NCBI RefSeq assembly: GCF_014202475.1
Contig: NZ_JACHGV010000001.1
Span: 124,001 to 188,000, forward strand
DNA: 64,000 nt
Origin: Streptomyces paradoxus
Lineage (GTDB): Bacteria; Actinomycetota; Actinomycetes; Streptomycetales; Streptomycetaceae
Direction: 5' to 3'
In this document: piece by piece, positions 62,778 through 64,000 of the stretch
Layout of the letters: each line of letters starts with the position of its first letter
Position numbering within the stretch: the first letter of the stretch is position 1
Made by a program: the position numbers and the translations under genes
Notes under the pieces: generated by a model
Databases searched by the model: none
The model's input: the letters and a program-made list of their open reading frames with translations, nothing else
Told to the model about the DNA's origin: nothing

Positions 62778-63867
62778 ACGCACCACCGGGACCGGTGAGG
62801 CGCCCCACTACGACCTCGCCGTCGTCGGCGCCGGCGCGGTCGGCGCCCTCGCCGCGTACTACGCCGTGCGCCGGGACCCGGGCCGCCGCGTCGCCGTGAT
62901 CACGCACGCCGGACGGGGGACGGGCGCGACCCGCCTCTCGGCCGGGTTCGACACGCCCACGGGGCACAACCCGGCCCAGCGCGCCCTGGCCGCCCGCAGC
63001 ACCGCGCTCTTCGGCGAGCTCGCCGCCGGACTCGGCGACGCCGGACGCGCGCCGGTCGACGTCCGCTGGCTGGTGACGCGCGAGAACGCGGCCGCCCTCG
63101 ACGCGACCATGGCCGACGGCGACCGCACCCGCCCGGTCACCGGGGAGCAGCGGGCCCTGCTCGACCGGACGTTCCCCGGGCTCGCCCACGACGACGACCA
63201 AGTCCTGTTGTCCACTGCTCCCATGACGGTCGGTCAACCTCAATGGCTTGCCGACCGGCTCCTCGACGAGGTCCTCGGCCACCCGGACAACACCCTCCTC
63301 GAGGGCTTCCGGGTCACCGAAGTACGCCGTACGGGCGGGCGCGTCGAACTGGTCGCCGCCGACGGCACCCGGATCACCGCCGCCAAGGCAATCCTCGCGC
63401 CGGGCCCCTGGGTCCTCGACGGCCCGGTGGCGGCGGCGGCCCGCGAGCGCGGGGCCCGGGTCAAGAAGGTGGTGGCTTTCCACATCATGACGCCGCCCCC
63501 GCCGGGCGCCCCGGCACTCGTCCTGGAGGACGCCGACGCCTTCCTGCTGCCCCACCACCCCGGCGGCCACTGGATCTTCAGCATCACCTCGCCCGACTGG
63601 GACCGCGGCCCCGACGAGCCGCTCGCCATCGACGCCCGCGACCGGGAACTCGCCCGGGCCCTGCTCGCCCGGCACGTACCGGGATTCTTGCCGCACCTGC
63701 TCGGCGGCCGGGTCTTCAGCGACTGCTTCACCCCCGGCCATCTGCCGGTCGTGGACACGGTCGGCGGCGACGGCGTGGTCATGGCCATCGGCGGATCCGG
63801 CTCCGGTTATCGACTCGCCCCGGCCATGGCCGAGGACGCACTGAACCTGCTCGACGGGAGACCGTGA
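62770..63867 (+). CDS. FAD-dependent amine oxidase (glycine/sarcosine oxidase type)
   Basis: A 365-residue DAO-family flavoenzyme. FAD motif LAVVGAGAVGALAAYYA at about 16-32; the isoalloxazine-side TGATRLSAGFDTPTG; C-terminal IGGSGSGYRLAPAMAEDAL. In the known hydrazine pathways an enzyme of this type cleaves the N-N linked lysine-glycine product, releasing hydrazinoacetate. It overlaps the cupin gene by eight bases and the next gene's GTG by four, while that gene's likely ATG is three bases after the stop. Sarcosine or other secondary amine oxidation is the generic alternative. Confidence 0.82.
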   Translation: MSERTTGTGEAPHYDLAVVGAGAVGALAAYYAVRRDPGRRVAVITHAGRGTGATRLSAGFDTPTGHNPAQRALAARSTALFGELAAGLGDAGRAPVDVRWLVTRENAAALDATMADGDRTRPVTGEQRALLDRTFPGLAHDDDQVLLSTAPMTVGQPQWLADRLLDEVLGHPDNTLLEGFRVTEVRRTGGRVELVAADGTRITAAKAILAPGPWVLDGPVAAAARERGARVKKVVAFHIMTPPPPGAPALVLEDADAFLLPHHPGGHWIFSITSPDWDRGPDEPLAIDARDRELARALLARHVPGFLPHLLGGRVFSDCFTPGHLPVVDTVGGDGVVMAIGGSGSGYRLAPAMAEDALNLLDGRP

Positions 63868-63869
63868 AC

Positions 63870-64000
63870 ATGAGCCTGCTGACCGGGGACACGCACACCC
63901 CCCGGCACTACCTCCTGGTGCCGCCCGAGGCCACTCCCAACGGCCCCCTGCACCTCGGCCACATCGGCGGCCCCTTCCTGTGGTCGGACATGATCGCGCG
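63870..64000 (+). CDS. Methionyl-tRNA-synthetase-like protein, 5' end only
   Basis: The first 43 residues are visible before the window ends. They include PPEATPNGPLHLGHIGGPFL, a class I aminoacyl-tRNA-synthetase start with the HxGH motif as HLGH. GGGAG lies nine bases before the ATG at 63870; a GTG at 63864 overlaps the oxidase stop. By context this is the adenylating half of a hydrazine synthetase, expected to activate glycine and load it on N6-hydroxylysine instead of tRNA. With 43 residues an ordinary synthetase of another class I type cannot be fully excluded. Confidence 0.75.
   Translation, partial: MSLLTGDTHTPRHYLLVPPEATPNGPLHLGHIGGPFLWSDMIA

Overview
This is a Streptomyces chromosome segment. 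It is GC-rich, with GTG/TTG starts and many 4-base stop/start overlaps, and it carries genus hallmarks: a gas vesicle cluster, the c-di-GMP enzyme RmdA, a resuscitation-promoting-factor hydrolase and GlgM/GlgC. From memory, the order sdhCAB - LysR - rmdA - SCO0930-type lipoprotein ... rpfD - gnd matches the S. coelicolor SCO0922-SCO0975 region. No rRNA, tRNA, insertion sequence or CRISPR array was seen.

Layout. 1-3.4 kb: 3' end of a gas vesicle operon (gvpO partial, A, F, G, J, L, S, K), without the gvpY/gvpZ pair seen in S. coelicolor. 3.5-7.9 kb: sdhCAB (minus strand), divergent from a LysR regulator with a LysR-type box between them. 8-11 kb: rmdA translationally coupled to a DUF574-type methyltransferase. 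11.3-17.2 kb: cell-surface genes (duplicated-domain lipoprotein, Pro-rich protein, DUF4239 membrane protein, two paralogous membrane-anchored secreted proteins, a class E/F sortase, a polysaccharide deacetylase). 17.3-30.7 kb: LysX, universal stress protein, CapA-like lipoprotein, ECF sigma/anti-sigma pair, Fpg/Nei glycosylase, a PAS-GAF-PP2C-ATPase regulator, a lipoprotein and a lipase-maturation-factor homologue.

30.7-39.4 kb: an eight-gene minus-strand operon for uptake and non-phosphorylating breakdown of L-fucose (binding protein, ATPase, permease, fuconate dehydratase, SDR, aldo/keto reductase, mutarotase, lactonase). A divergent FadR-type GntR gene sits next to a perfect FadR-type operator. 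39.4-50.2 kb: AhpD-like protein, esterase, amidase, VOC protein behind a structured leader, acetyltransferase, a 57-codon small gene, an SDR with an N-terminal Cys4 segment, a wax-ester-synthase-like acyltransferase, and a secreted PA14-GH2 enzyme under a LacI-type operator. 50.3-59.5 kb: glgM-glgC, a FhuF-type 2Fe-2S protein, a DMT transporter with a repeat tail, rpfD, gnd, a Pro-rich small protein, an acetyltransferase and panD.

59.9-64.0 kb (runs off the right edge): start of a natural-product operon with an ATP-grasp ligase, lysine/ornithine-type N-hydroxylase with a TTA codon, stand-alone cupin, FAD amine oxidase and a methionyl-tRNA-synthetase-like protein. The last four match the hydrazine (N-N bond) forming set of s56-p1 and triacsin biosynthesis, but the cupin and synthetase, usually one fused protein, are separate here and an ATP-grasp enzyme leads the operon. 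This is the most interesting part of the window.
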